A DNA stretch of 64,000 nucleotides. It comes from Solwaraspora sp. WMMA2056 (GTDB taxonomy: Bacteria > Actinomycetota > Actinomycetes > Mycobacteriales > Micromonosporaceae). The position numbers and the translations under genes were made by a program. The stretch lies in contig NZ_CP128360.1 in NCBI RefSeq assembly GCF_030345095.1, positions 3,844,001 to 3,908,000 of the forward strand, read 5' to 3'. Position 1 is the stretch's first letter. Every line of letters starts with the position of its first letter. Below are positions 35,027-43,390 of this stretch, piece by piece. The notes beneath the pieces were generated by a model. That model saw only the letters and a list, made by a program, of their open reading frames with translations, was not told the DNA's origin and made no database searches.

Positions 35027-35079
35027 ACGCGACGGCGGGGTGGGCGGTCCTGGCCGGACCGCCCACCCCGCCGTCGCGT
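35027..35079. terminator. 24-bp perfect hairpin ending the suf operon
   Basis: The arm 35027-35050 (starting ACGCGACGGCGGGG) is the exact reverse complement of 35056-35079, with the loop TGGCC. It lies between the stop of sufT and the stop of the convergent acylase gene (35083) and serves both. It is the longest perfect stem I found in the window. Confidence 0.88.
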
Positions 35080-35082
35080 CTG

Positions 35083-38000
35083 CTACCTGCCGTACACCTC
35101 GAGTTCGTAGAGCGAGTAGCCGTACTGGCTGCCCCGGGTGACGCCGACCAGCCGCAGGTACCGGGCCGTGGTCACCGGGAAGGCGGCGACGTCGGTGCCG
35201 CCGTCACCGACGGTGGTGGACCAGACGGTCCGCCAGGCGGTGCCGTCGTCGGAGACCTCGATCCGGTACGCCCGGCCGTAGGCCGCCTCCCAGTGCAGCA
35301 CCGCCCGGCCGACCGGGCGGGCACCGCCCAGGTCGACGCGGAGCCACTGGTCGTCGGACCAGTCGCTGGCCCACCGGGTGCCCCGGTGGCCGTCGACCGC
35401 CCGGCCGACCGGGTTGCCCAGCTGGCTGCTGCTGGCGCTGACCGGCCGGCCGGCGGCCAGGTTGGTCACGTCGTCGCCCCGGCCGGCCGGGAAGGACACC
35501 ACCTGCTGGTAGGTGGGGCGGTTCTGCCAGGCGATCAGCGCCTGGTTGATGCCACCCAGTGGGGAGTGCACGATCGCGTCGGCGCACCACTGGTCGCCGG
35601 CCGCGCAGTACGCGTCCCCCGGATAGGTGGTCGTCGCCGGTTCGGCCAGCGCCGCCCGCAGGCTGTCCAGCAGCACCTGCCGGCACGCCGCCGGTGACCC
35701 GCCGCCGCAGAAGGTGTCGCCCAGGCCGGCCGCGACCGGTTCGCCGAGGACGGCGCGCAGGTCCTTGTCGACGTAGCCCCACCAGCCGTACTGGAACGAC
35801 GAGCCCTTGTGGGTCTGCGCCGAGTTGGCCGACGTGGGCAGTTGGGAGACGTCGCCGCGTTGCTGCCCGGACGGCGACTCGTTGATCATCAGAGCGTCGA
35901 TCAGCGACCGGTAGAGCCCGTCGCCGAGTCCGGGCCGGAACTGTGCCCGGACCAGCAGCGGCCACCATGCGTCGAGCACCCGGATCGCCTCGGCGTGCCG
36001 GTAGACCTTGCTGCCGGCGGTGGTCTCCACCCGCAGCGCGCCGTCGGCGTGCCAGGCCCGTAGCGCCGCGATGGCGTCGGCCAGCGCCGAATCGGTGACC
36101 GGCTGGCTGTCGAGCACCCGCAGGATGGTGCCGAGCACCTCGGCGCCGCGCAGGTCGGTCAGTCCGGCCCGCTGCACCAGGGCGACCACGTCGGCGCGGT
36201 CGAGCGTGCGTCCGGCCGCCACGGCGGCCCGGACCGGTACGTCGAGCAGGTCGCCCCGGTGCACGGCACCGAAGCTGAAGTTGCCGTCGGCGGCACCGAA
36301 GTCCTTGGCCTGCTTGTTGTTCCAGCTGATGTAGTAGTCCTGGTCGATCGACTGCGGCTTCGACGACGCCGGGGCGTACCGGGCGGTGTTGGTGGCCGGG
36401 TCGTAGTCGAGCCATTCGTACGCCGGATCGGCCCGCATCGGCAGGTTCGGGTCGGCACCGGGGGCGCGGACCGGGTTGCGTCCGGAGGTGAACGTCGCGG
36501 ACTCGGTCGAGTTGACGTAGAACCAGTTGAAGGCGAACTCGACGTTGTCGGCGGTGTCGATGAAGTCGGCCGCGGTGCCCATCACGGCCGGGTCGTTGAA
36601 CATCTGGAACCCGATCGCCGAGTCGGCCTCGTGCCGGTAGGTGGACCGCAGCTGGGTGAAGGCGTGCGGCTGGCCGTCGACCAGCGCCCGCCAGCCGACC
36701 AGGCCGAGCCGGGTCCGCCAGGTGACCAGCCGGTACGACCCGGCCGGGGTGGGGTCGGCCACCGTGGGCGACCAGCGGTTGACGTGCGACAGCTCCTCCA
36801 TCGCCAGGCACTGCCCCCGGTACCGGTAGTGGTTGCTGGCCAGCGTCGGGGCGGCACCGTCGGGGTTGCACAGCGGTACGGCGTACGTGTCGGTGATGTC
36901 GTGGATGGACGAGGTGGCGCTCCACGCGTAGTCGGCTCCCCGACCGAGCAGGACGTAGAGGTTGAGCCCGGCGAACGCGACACCCCGGGCGCTGATCCCC
37001 GGTCCCTGCAGCTCCTGGACCATCAGCAGTTGCGGGGCGAAGTAGCCGGTCTGCGGGCCGAAGACCGCGATCGGGTGTCCGGTGGCGGAGTGCTCGGCGC
37101 CGATCACGACCGCGTTGGACATGCCACGCGGGGCCGCGCCGATGGTGAGCCCGGCGAGGGCGGCGGCACCGGCGGTTGGCCCGTCGTCGGCCGCTGCCGC
37201 CGTCGGGACGGCCGAGCCGGTGGGGTCGGTGACCACCGGCTCGACCCGCGCGGTGCCGGCGTCGGGCAGCACCACACTGGTGGCGTCGGCCGGGCTGGCG
37301 CCGTACGGGAAGCTCTGCCCGTCGTGCAGGGTCAGCACCGTCTCCGGGTCGTTGGCGGCGCGGAACCCCTGCCATACCTGGTCACCGACGACCGGTCCGT
37401 AGCGGGCCTGGGCGGCCACCCGGACCAGCGCGGACTGCATCTCGGTGCCGCCTCCGCCGCCGAAGAGTCCGCCGATGACCCCGGCGATGGCGATCAGGTC
37501 GGTCAGCTGGAACGGCTTCGGCCCGCCGGCGTTGGTGATCGCGTCGAGGTGCCCGGTGAGGACGTACTCGCCGGGGCAGTTGCGGGCGGCCATGCAGTCG
37601 CGGATGTAGGCGTTGACGCCGGCCACGTAGGCGGTGACGTCCTGGTAGAGCAGCTCGCCCCGGTCGCCGCGCTGACGCAGCGCGGTGACCTGCGCGTCGA
37701 GGTCGGCCTGGGTGTACGGCGCGGTGCGCCACAGGCTCTGCTCCAGCTCCCGGTTACCCGGGGCGCCGCCGGCGAACGAGGTGAGAGTGCCGCGTCCGAC
37801 GTGGCGCAGCAGGTCCATGGTGAACAGCCGGTCCTCGGCTCCGGCGTAGCCGGCACCGTACATGGTGCCGGCCCGGGTGGTCCCGGTGACGTGCGGTACG
37901 CCGGTGGCCCTGTCCCGTACGACGGTCACGTCGGCTCGGGGCTGGTAGCTGCGGGCGACCTGTCCGACGGGTACGCCGAAGGACGCGTCGGTGAAGAAGG

Positions 38001-38346
38001 TGTCGATCTGTTCGTCGGCCAGGCCGGCGTAGCCGTAGACCAGTCTGGCGTAGCGGTCGAGCTGGTCGCGGGCGTGCGGCGGGTAGGTGCCGAAGGCCTG
38101 GTGGCCGAGGATGTCGACGAGGGTGGCGTTGCCGTTCTGCCCGGGCGGCAGGATGTCGGCGCACTCGTCAAGGCAGTGGTCCACGGTGGTGGACGCGGTG
38201 GCGGGGGACTGGTCGAGGGTGGTCACCGGAGCTGGGGTGTCAGGTGGCGCGGCGGCCGTGGCCGGTACGGCGAGGGTCCCACCGCCGAGCGCGGCGGCGG
38301 TCAGGACGGCGACCACGGGTCTGGTGATTGCGGTGCGCAGGGGCAT
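35083..38346 (-). CDS. Secreted penicillin-acylase-family hydrolase with C-terminal discoidin (F5/8 type C) domain
   Basis: A 1087-residue exported protein. Its signal peptide is ITRPVVAVLTAAALGGGTLA up to about residue 33. It has the Ntn-hydrolase layout of penicillin/acyl-homoserine-lactone acylases: an alpha-chain region with TGVPHVTGTTRAGTMYGAGYAGAEDRLFTMDL, a spacer, then the candidate nucleophile Ser410 in RGMSNAVVIG, which starts the beta chain after self-cleavage. Residues about 955-1087 form a galactose-binding-like discoidin domain (NLAAGRPVSASSS, DGHRGTRWASDWS, WLRVDLG). I use the ATG at 38346, with GGAGG 5 bases upstream, not the ATG at 38358. The acylated substrate is unknown; the tail suggests glycan or surface attachment. 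Confidence 0.85.
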   Translation of the reverse strand: MPLRTAITRPVVAVLTAAALGGGTLAVPATAAAPPDTPAPVTTLDQSPATASTTVDHCLDECADILPPGQNGNATLVDILGHQAFGTYPPHARDQLDRYARLVYGYAGLADEQIDTFFTDASFGVPVGQVARSYQPRADVTVVRDRATGVPHVTGTTRAGTMYGAGYAGAEDRLFTMDLLRHVGRGTLTSFAGGAPGNRELEQSLWRTAPYTQADLDAQVTALRQRGDRGELLYQDVTAYVAGVNAYIRDCMAARNCPGEYVLTGHLDAITNAGGPKPFQLTDLIAIAGVIGGLFGGGGGTEMQSALVRVAAQARYGPVVGDQVWQGFRAANDPETVLTLHDGQSFPYGASPADATSVVLPDAGTARVEPVVTDPTGSAVPTAAAADDGPTAGAAALAGLTIGAAPRGMSNAVVIGAEHSATGHPIAVFGPQTGYFAPQLLMVQELQGPGISARGVAFAGLNLYVLLGRGADYAWSATSSIHDITDTYAVPLCNPDGAAPTLASNHYRYRGQCLAMEELSHVNRWSPTVADPTPAGSYRLVTWRTRLGLVGWRALVDGQPHAFTQLRSTYRHEADSAIGFQMFNDPAVMGTAADFIDTADNVEFAFNWFYVNSTESATFTSGRNPVRAPGADPNLPMRADPAYEWLDYDPATNTARYAPASSKPQSIDQDYYISWNNKQAKDFGAADGNFSFGAVHRGDLLDVPVRAAVAAGRTLDRADVVALVQRAGLTDLRGAEVLGTILRVLDSQPVTDSALADAIAALRAWHADGALRVETTAGSKVYRHAEAIRVLDAWWPLLVRAQFRPGLGDGLYRSLIDALMINESPSGQQRGDVSQLPTSANSAQTHKGSSFQYGWWGYVDKDLRAVLGEPVAAGLGDTFCGGGSPAACRQVLLDSLRAALAEPATTTYPGDAYCAAGDQWCADAIVHSPLGGINQALIAWQNRPTYQQVVSFPAGRGDDVTNLAAGRPVSASSSQLGNPVGRAVDGHRGTRWASDWSDDQWLRVDLGGARPVGRAVLHWEAAYGRAYRIEVSDDGTAWRTVWSTTVGDGGTDVAAFPVTTARYLRLVGVTRGSQYGYSLYELEVYGR

Positions 38347-38504
38347 GTACGCCTCCATCGGTGGGCGGGGGTTGACCCCCGATGGCCAGAAGTGAAAAAA
38401 ATTCAGTTACTGGATGGTAGCCAGGCGCCGTGCCGGTGCGGAAGATTTAGCTGGCTCGATTATTGTCGGGCATTTCCTGCCAGACTGAACAGAAGGGACA
38501 ACCG
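38347..38504. promoter_or_regulatory. Divergent promoter region of two secreted-enzyme genes
   Basis: This 158-bp region separates the acylase and nuclease-like genes and is A/T-rich for this genome (GTGAAAAAAATTCAGTTACTG at 38391-38410 and nearby GATTATTG). A short palindrome GGGGGTTGACCCCC lies at 38366-38379. Both genes are likely transcribed from here; promoter hexamers cannot be assigned with confidence. Confidence 0.5.
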
Positions 38505-39923
38505 ATGCGCAGACCTCGACCGCTGGGGCGTCGCCGGACCATCGGCGGCCTCGTCGCGACACTCGCGATCACCGGCGGACTCGCCGCCGGACCGATGCCC
38601 GCCGCCGCGTCGGCCACCGCCACCGGCCCGACGGCGACCCCCGCCGACCCGGCGTCGGTCGCCGTGACCGCCGACCCGGCCGTCACGGGCACCGTCTCGG
38701 TGCTGACCTACAACGTCGCCGGCCTGCCGGCCTGGCTCTCCAGCGGCAACCCCGCCGTCAACACCCGACCGATCGGGCAGCGCATCGACGCCTACGACGT
38801 GGTCCACGTCCAGGAGGACTTCAACTACCACGCCGACCTGTACGCGGCCAACAACCATCCACACCGGACGCCCACGAGCGGCGGCGTGCCCTTCGGGGAC
38901 GGCCTCAACACACTGTCGCACCATCCGTACTCCGACCTGACCCGGGTGCGCTGGAACACCTGCAACGGCACGGACTGCCTCACCCCGAAGGGCTTCACCC
39001 GCACCCGGATCCGACTGGCCGAGGGCGTCGGAATCGACTTCTACAACGCCCACCCCAACGCCGGCAGCACCGACGCCGACCTGGCCGCCCGCCGGGCCAA
39101 CATCACCCAGCTGACCGAGTACATCCTGGCCAACTCAGCGGGCATCGCGGTGGTCGTCGCCGGTGACACCAACACCCGGTGGACCCGGGCCGGGGACAAC
39201 ATCCGCGACCTCGCCAGCGCCGCCGGGCTCACCGACGCCTGGGTCCAGGCCGAGCGTGGCGGTGTACCGCCGGCCGCCGGCAGCCCGGCCCTGGTCTGCG
39301 ACCCGGCGCAGGTCACCTCCGCTTGCGAGGTGGTCGACAAGATCCTCTACCGGGGCAACCGGCTCATCGATCTGGACCTGGTGAGCTACGCCAACGACAA
39401 CGCCGCGTTCCTCGACCCCGCCGGCCGGCCGCTGTCGGACCACTACCCGATCGCCGCCACCCTGCGCTGGAGTCTCGCCGCCGACCTGCGGATGAGCGAC
39501 GACTGGGGCGGCCCGCACGGCACCCCGTTCACCGACGTGGACCAGGTCCGCCCCGGCGGCCAGGTCGGCCGGATCGCCGTACGCGGTGGAGCCAGGCTGG
39601 ACCAGGTGTCGCTGACCCTGTCCGACGGGCCGACCCTTACCCACGGTGGTGCCGGCGGGAACCTGACCAGCCTGGACCTGGCCCCGGGGGAGTACCTCAC
39701 CCAGGCGACCCTGACCCGGGGCCAGCGCGACGGCCGGACCCGGGTCTTCTCCGCGCGGTTCGTCACCAACCTGGGCCGGGTGCTGGCCGCCGGTACGCCG
39801 ACCAGCGACACGGTCACCTACGTCGCCCCGGCCGGCTGGCAGATCGGCGGCTTCCACGGCCGCGCCGGCACCGAGGTCGACCGGCTCGGGATGATCTGGA
39901 CCCCGGCACCGGCGTCCCGTTAG
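38505..39923 (+). CDS. Secreted endonuclease/exonuclease/phosphatase-fold enzyme with jacalin-like lectin domain
   Basis: A 472-residue exported protein with an Arg-rich start and the hydrophobic stretch IGGLVATLAITGGLAAGPMPAAASA as signal. Residues about 64-325 form the EEP fold: VLTYNVAGLPAW, VHVQEDFNYH (metal-binding Glu), VVVAGDTNTRW (catalytic Asp-x-Asn) and LSDHYPIAATL (Asp-His). The C-terminal 130 residues (GGxGGNLTSLDLAPGEYLTQATLTRG, then GWQIGGFHGRAGTEVDRLGMIW) resemble a jacalin-type beta-prism lectin. EEP proteins of this shape include sphingomyelinase-like phosphodiesterases and DNases; the substrate is open. It overlaps the convergent gene by 4 bases at the stops. Confidence 0.83.
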   Translation: MRRPRPLGRRRTIGGLVATLAITGGLAAGPMPAAASATATGPTATPADPASVAVTADPAVTGTVSVLTYNVAGLPAWLSSGNPAVNTRPIGQRIDAYDVVHVQEDFNYHADLYAANNHPHRTPTSGGVPFGDGLNTLSHHPYSDLTRVRWNTCNGTDCLTPKGFTRTRIRLAEGVGIDFYNAHPNAGSTDADLAARRANITQLTEYILANSAGIAVVVAGDTNTRWTRAGDNIRDLASAAGLTDAWVQAERGGVPPAAGSPALVCDPAQVTSACEVVDKILYRGNRLIDLDLVSYANDNAAFLDPAGRPLSDHYPIAATLRWSLAADLRMSDDWGGPHGTPFTDVDQVRPGGQVGRIAVRGGARLDQVSLTLSDGPTLTHGGAGGNLTSLDLAPGEYLTQATLTRGQRDGRTRVFSARFVTNLGRVLAAGTPTSDTVTYVAPAGWQIGGFHGRAGTEVDRLGMIWTPAPASR

Positions 39924-40681
39924 TGGACCAGACTGACCAGGGCCCGCTTGAGGTAGCCGTCGTGCCGGTTGTCCACCCAGCCGACCGCACTGATCGGCCG
40001 CCCCTGTTTGCGGGCCTCGTCGCAGTAGTCCAGCACGTCCGACGCGGGCTGGTAGTCGGTGACTGCCAGCGCCGCGTTGGCGCGTAGCCGGTACGCGGCG
40101 TCCTCGGCGTCCCGTACGGCGATCCGCCCGTCGTCGTCGCGGCGCGCCGCCACCGTGATCTGCCAGCCGAACAACTGCACCAGCACGATGCCGGGAAGAG
40201 CGTCGGCGGGGATGCTCACCTCGGCGTTCGCCCGGGCCAGCGCCTCGGCGACCTCCCGCTGGTAGGTACCCGCCCAGGCAGCCTGAGCCTGCTGCGGACG
40301 CATGACCGACAGCAGTTCGTTCTGCTGGTCGGTGGAGAGCGCGGTGAGCAGTGCGGCCATTGTCGGCTGCGGCAACCGGTCGGCGACCGCGCGGACCTGT
40401 TCGGCGGGGAGCCGGCTCAGCACCGCCACCGCTTCTGCGGTCGGCAGGCTGCGCGCGTAGTCGCCCAGCTGCTCGGTGCTCAGCAGCCTCATCAACTTGG
40501 CCCGCAGGTCGTCGCTGGCGGCGGGGAGGAGCCGGATCAGGTCGGACGTCGTCAGTTCCGCGACCGCGACCGGGATCCGGTCGGCGGGCATCGCCGCCAG
40601 CAACCCGACGGCCTGTCGCGGTGAGGTACTGCGAACCATCGCGATGAGCTGGGTTATGGGCATCATCCCACCGGGCAGCAT
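39920..40681 (-). CDS. Helical-repeat protein resembling the MgtE N-terminal domain
   Basis: A 253-residue soluble protein. Residues about 10-130 consist of short helical repeats with LLAAMPADRI, LIRLLPAASDDL, LLSTEQLGDYARSLP and LSRLPAEQVRAVADRLP, the pattern of the MgtE N-terminal superhelix and of FliG-like folds. There is no CBS or membrane part, so it is not a transporter. The C-terminal 110 residues hold a beta-rich region (VLVQLFGWQITVAARRDDDGRIAV). Function unknown. The ATG at 40681 has GGAG 9 bases upstream. Confidence 0.6.
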   Translation of the reverse strand: MLPGGMMPITQLIAMVRSTSPRQAVGLLAAMPADRIPVAVAELTTSDLIRLLPAASDDLRAKLMRLLSTEQLGDYARSLPTAEAVAVLSRLPAEQVRAVADRLPQPTMAALLTALSTDQQNELLSVMRPQQAQAAWAGTYQREVAEALARANAEVSIPADALPGIVLVQLFGWQITVAARRDDDGRIAVRDAEDAAYRLRANAALAVTDYQPASDVLDYCDEARKQGRPISAVGWVDNRHDGYLKRALVSLVH

Positions 40682-40848
40682 GAGTGTCGTCTCCAGGGAG
40701 TCAGGTGATCGTTACGCGCGCCTGATGTGCCTAACATCCCTGGCCAGCACGTCGCATCAACCCGTCGGCGGAGTTGTGCGGCGTTCGGCCAGGTTTCGGT
40801 GGTCTCGCCCGGCGGCGTCGCGAGCGTCGCTTCGCTAACCTGCCGGGA

Positions 40849-41282
40849 ATGATCCCCCGGCTGCCCCGCCTGTCCCACCCGTTCACCCGGCAGGGTGTCA
40901 CGGTCGGCGTGGTGCTGGTGCTCTGGGCCGCGGTGACCGCAGGGGTCGCCGGACTGTTCCTCGGCAACCGGCAACCGCCGGAGGTGGCCGCGCGGACCGC
41001 CGCCGCGACCTTCGTCAGCCGCCTCGACCAGGCCGCTCCGGCGGCGGCCTACGACCTGCTCTGCGCGCCGGTCCGGGCGCGGCTCGCCCGGACCGACTTC
41101 ACCCGGTGGACCCGGGGACTGCAGATCGCCGACCACTGGGTGGGTGCGGCACGACCGGGCCCGGACCCGACCTCGGCGGTGGCGGGGTCCGGCTGACCGG
41201 GCCGTCCGGCACCGCGCGGGTGGTGGAGTTCACCGTGGTGGCCGAGCGGGGCACCTGGCGGGTCTGTTCCGGCCCGTGGTGA
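40849..41282 (+). pseudogene. Membrane-anchored small protein with a probable frameshift near its C terminus
   Basis: From the ATG at 40849 the frame encodes a cytosolic start, one membrane helix (VTVGVVLVLWAAVTAGVAGLF) and an extracytoplasmic domain with AATFVSRLDQAAPAAAYDLLCAPVRARL, a DUF4878-like pattern. It ends early at 41194-41196 after VAGSG. In the -1 frame, from the G run at 41184-41187, coding-like sequence continues VRLTGPSGTARVVEFTVV and ends with TWRVCSGPW at 41280-41282, as homologous domains usually end. One missing G in that run would restore the gene. It may be a true mutation, a sequencing slip, or -1 slippage during translation. Confidence 0.6.
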
Positions 41283-41403
41283 CCGGGCCGGGACACCGGT
41301 CGGACCGGGCCGGGACACCGCGTCGCGTCGGAGTCGGCCGGGTCGGCGGGCAGGCCACCGCGTGCCGACGGTAATCGGCTGGGAGCCGTGGCCGGCGCAC
41401 CGG

Positions 41404-41409
41404 TAGTAT
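41404..41409 (+). promoter_or_regulatory. -10 element of the ABC-F leader transcript
   Basis: TAGTAT matches the TAnnnT consensus of actinobacterial -10 elements. The next GTG lies 6 bases downstream, so the transcript may begin at or next to it. No clear -35 is visible. Confidence 0.5.
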
Positions 41410-41415
41410 GGGCCC

Positions 41416-41436
41416 GTGCTGCTCTGCGAAGGCTGA
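41416..41436 (+). CDS. Candidate leader peptide of six residues (MLLCEG)
   Basis: GTG CTG CTC TGC GAA GGC TGA forms a minimal ORF directly after a -10 element and 8 bases before an intrinsic-terminator-like hairpin. It ends 83 bases before the ABC-F start. A ribosome stalled on it would cover the left arm of the hairpin. This is the arrangement of ribosome-mediated attenuation reported for antibiotic-inducible ABC-F genes of actinomycetes such as lmrC. Translation of this ORF is inference; so short a frame can arise by chance. Confidence 0.45.
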   Translation: MLLCEG

Positions 41437-41444
41437 ACCGCCCC

Positions 41445-41477
41445 GCGCCGACGGTCGACGACCTGTCGGCGCTTTGT
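41445..41477 (+). terminator. Attenuator hairpin in the ABC-F leader
   Basis: GCGCCGACGGTC (41445-41456) pairs with GACCTGTCGGCGC (41460-41472), giving 12 base pairs with one bulged T around the loop GAC. The stem is followed by TTTGT. A G/C stem plus T run is the form of an intrinsic terminator. It stands inside the transcript 43 bases before the ABC-F ATG rather than after a gene, so it probably controls read-through. Confidence 0.7.
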
Positions 41478-41519
41478 CATGTCCGCGAGTCAGCCCTCGA
41501 CATCAGGAGCGAGTCACCG

Positions 41520-43127
41520 ATGATCACCGCAACCGGCCTGGAACTCCGCGCGGGGTCGCGAATCCTGCTCTCCGACACCACGCTGCGGGTGCAGCCCGGC
41601 GACCGGATCGGTCTGGTCGGCCGCAACGGCGCGGGCAAGACCACCACGCTCAAGGTCCTGGCGGGCGAGGGACTGCCGTACGCGGGGCAGATCGAGCGGC
41701 GCAGCGCCGTCGGCTACCTGCCGCAGGATCCGCGTACCGGCGACCTGAACGTGACCGCCCGCGACCGGGTCCTGTCGGCCCGGGGGTTGGACACCCTGAT
41801 GTCGCAGATGGCCGAGCTGGAGGCCCGGCTGGCCGAGGGGGGCACCGACGAGCGGCTGGTCCGCCGGTACGGCACCCTCGAGGATCAGTTCGCGTCGCTC
41901 GGCGGGTACGCGGCCGAAGCCGAGGCGGCCCGGATCTGCGCGAACCTCGGGCTGCCCGACCGGGTCCTCGGGCAGACGATCGGCACTCTCTCCGGCGGTC
42001 AGCGGCGGCGGATCGAGCTGGCCCGGATCCTGTTCCGGGACGCGGCGGAGAACGGCGGGGGCATTCTGCTGCTCGACGAGCCGACCAACCATCTCGACGC
42101 CGACTCGATCAGCTGGCTGCGGGGCTTCCTCGGCGGGCACAAGGGCGGGCTGGTGGTGATCAGCCACGACGTGGATCTGCTGGACGCCGTCGTCAACAAG
42201 GTGTGGTTCCTCGACGCCACCCGCTCGGTGGTCGATCTGTACAACGTCGGCTGGACGGCGTACCAGCAGCAGCGGGAGACCGACGAACGGCGCCGCCGCC
42301 GGGAGCGCGCCAACGCGGAGAAGAAGGCCGGGGCGCTGATCGCCCAGGCGGACAAGATGCGGGCCAAGGCGACGAAGACGGTGGCCGCGCAGAACATGGC
42401 CCGGCGCGCCGAGAAGCTGCTGGCCGGCCTCGAGGACGAACGGGTCGCGGACAAGGTGGCCAAGGTCCGCTTCCCGAGCCCGGCGCCGTGCGGCAAGACG
42501 CCGCTGACGGCCGCGGGGCTGTCGAAGTCGTACGGCTCGTTGGAGATCTTCTCCGGGGTCGACGTGGCGGTCGACCGGGGGTCGCGGGTGGCGATCCTCG
42601 GGCTCAACGGCGCGGGCAAGACGACTCTGCTGCGGATTCTCGGGGGCCTGCTGGAGCCGGATTCCGGTGCGGTGCACCCCGGGCACGGGCTGCGGCTGGG
42701 CTACTACGCGCAGGAACACGAGACCCTGGACGTCGACCGGTCGGTGCTCGACCACATGCGCAGTGCGGCCGTGGAGCAGTCCGATACCGACCTGCGAAAG
42801 ATTCTCGGCGCGTTCCTGTTCAGCGGTGAGGACGTGAACAAGCCGGCTGGAGTGCTCTCGGGTGGGGAGAAGACCCGGCTCGCCCTGGCGACGCTGGTCT
42901 GTTCCGGTGCGAACGTATTGCTGCTCGACGAACCGACGAACAACCTGGATCCGGTCAGCCGTGAACAGGTTCTGGACGCCATCGCCCGGTATCCCGGTGC
43001 CATCGTGCTCGTCACCCACGACCCGGGTGCGGTGTCGGCGCTCAAGCCTGACCGGGCGATTCTGTTGCCCGACGGCGACGAGGACACCTGGAGCGACGAC
43101 CTGCTCGAACTCGTGGAACTTGCATGA
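41520..43127 (+). CDS. ABC-F family ATPase (ribosome-associated)
   Basis: A 535-residue protein with two ATPase domains and no membrane segments. Domain 1 has Walker A GRNGAGKTT, signature LSGGQRRRIEL and Walker B ILLLDEPTNHLD. Domain 2 has GLNGAGKTTLLRIL, LSGGEKTRLALATLV and VLLLDEPTNNLD. A charged linker with RRRRRERANAEKKAGALI and MARRAEKLLAGLEDE lies between them, as in ABC-F proteins that enter the ribosomal E site. Both catalytic Glu residues are intact. ABC-F members act in translation control or in protection from ribosome-targeting antibiotics. The leader upstream favours an antibiotic-responsive role. The ATG at 41520 has AGGAG 11 bases upstream. Confidence 0.9.
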   Translation: MITATGLELRAGSRILLSDTTLRVQPGDRIGLVGRNGAGKTTTLKVLAGEGLPYAGQIERRSAVGYLPQDPRTGDLNVTARDRVLSARGLDTLMSQMAELEARLAEGGTDERLVRRYGTLEDQFASLGGYAAEAEAARICANLGLPDRVLGQTIGTLSGGQRRRIELARILFRDAAENGGGILLLDEPTNHLDADSISWLRGFLGGHKGGLVVISHDVDLLDAVVNKVWFLDATRSVVDLYNVGWTAYQQQRETDERRRRRERANAEKKAGALIAQADKMRAKATKTVAAQNMARRAEKLLAGLEDERVADKVAKVRFPSPAPCGKTPLTAAGLSKSYGSLEIFSGVDVAVDRGSRVAILGLNGAGKTTLLRILGGLLEPDSGAVHPGHGLRLGYYAQEHETLDVDRSVLDHMRSAAVEQSDTDLRKILGAFLFSGEDVNKPAGVLSGGEKTRLALATLVCSGANVLLLDEPTNNLDPVSREQVLDAIARYPGAIVLVTHDPGAVSALKPDRAILLPDGDEDTWSDDLLELVELA

Positions 43128-43333
43128 ACGGGCGGCTCTCGTCGCCCTCCTGTTGTATCGGTGAACGTCATTATCAGATAGCGCGAATTGTATGAACACG
43201 GCTGGTGTGGCGGCTGCCACCGGAACAACCGGGGCCGCCGGCGGGGATTCTCTCAGGGTGCCGTATCGGGTAACTGACACGGTCGTGCGTGTCGGTTGGC
43301 GAACAGTTGATATCTGGCGCATGATCGTTGGAG

Positions 43334-43355
43334 GCGGTCTAATAGGTGGGACCGC
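43334..43355. promoter_or_regulatory. Inverted repeat upstream of the small HTH gene
   Basis: GCGGTC (43334-43339) and GACCGC (43350-43355) are separated by 10 bases, TAATAGGTGG, 35 bp upstream of the HTH gene ATG. It could be an operator overlapping the promoter or a 5'-UTR hairpin. The surrounding 263-bp gap (43128-43390) is A/T-richer than average and otherwise shows no gene. Confidence 0.4.
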
Positions 43356-43390
43356 ATCGAACCACACAGTCTGGGACGTGAGGAATCAAC

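Noticed and set aside
41408-42829. Open frame from the ATG within the -10 element, overlapping the ABC-F gene
   Set aside because: Shadow frame of the ABC-F coding region; the overlapping gene has complete ATPase motifs.
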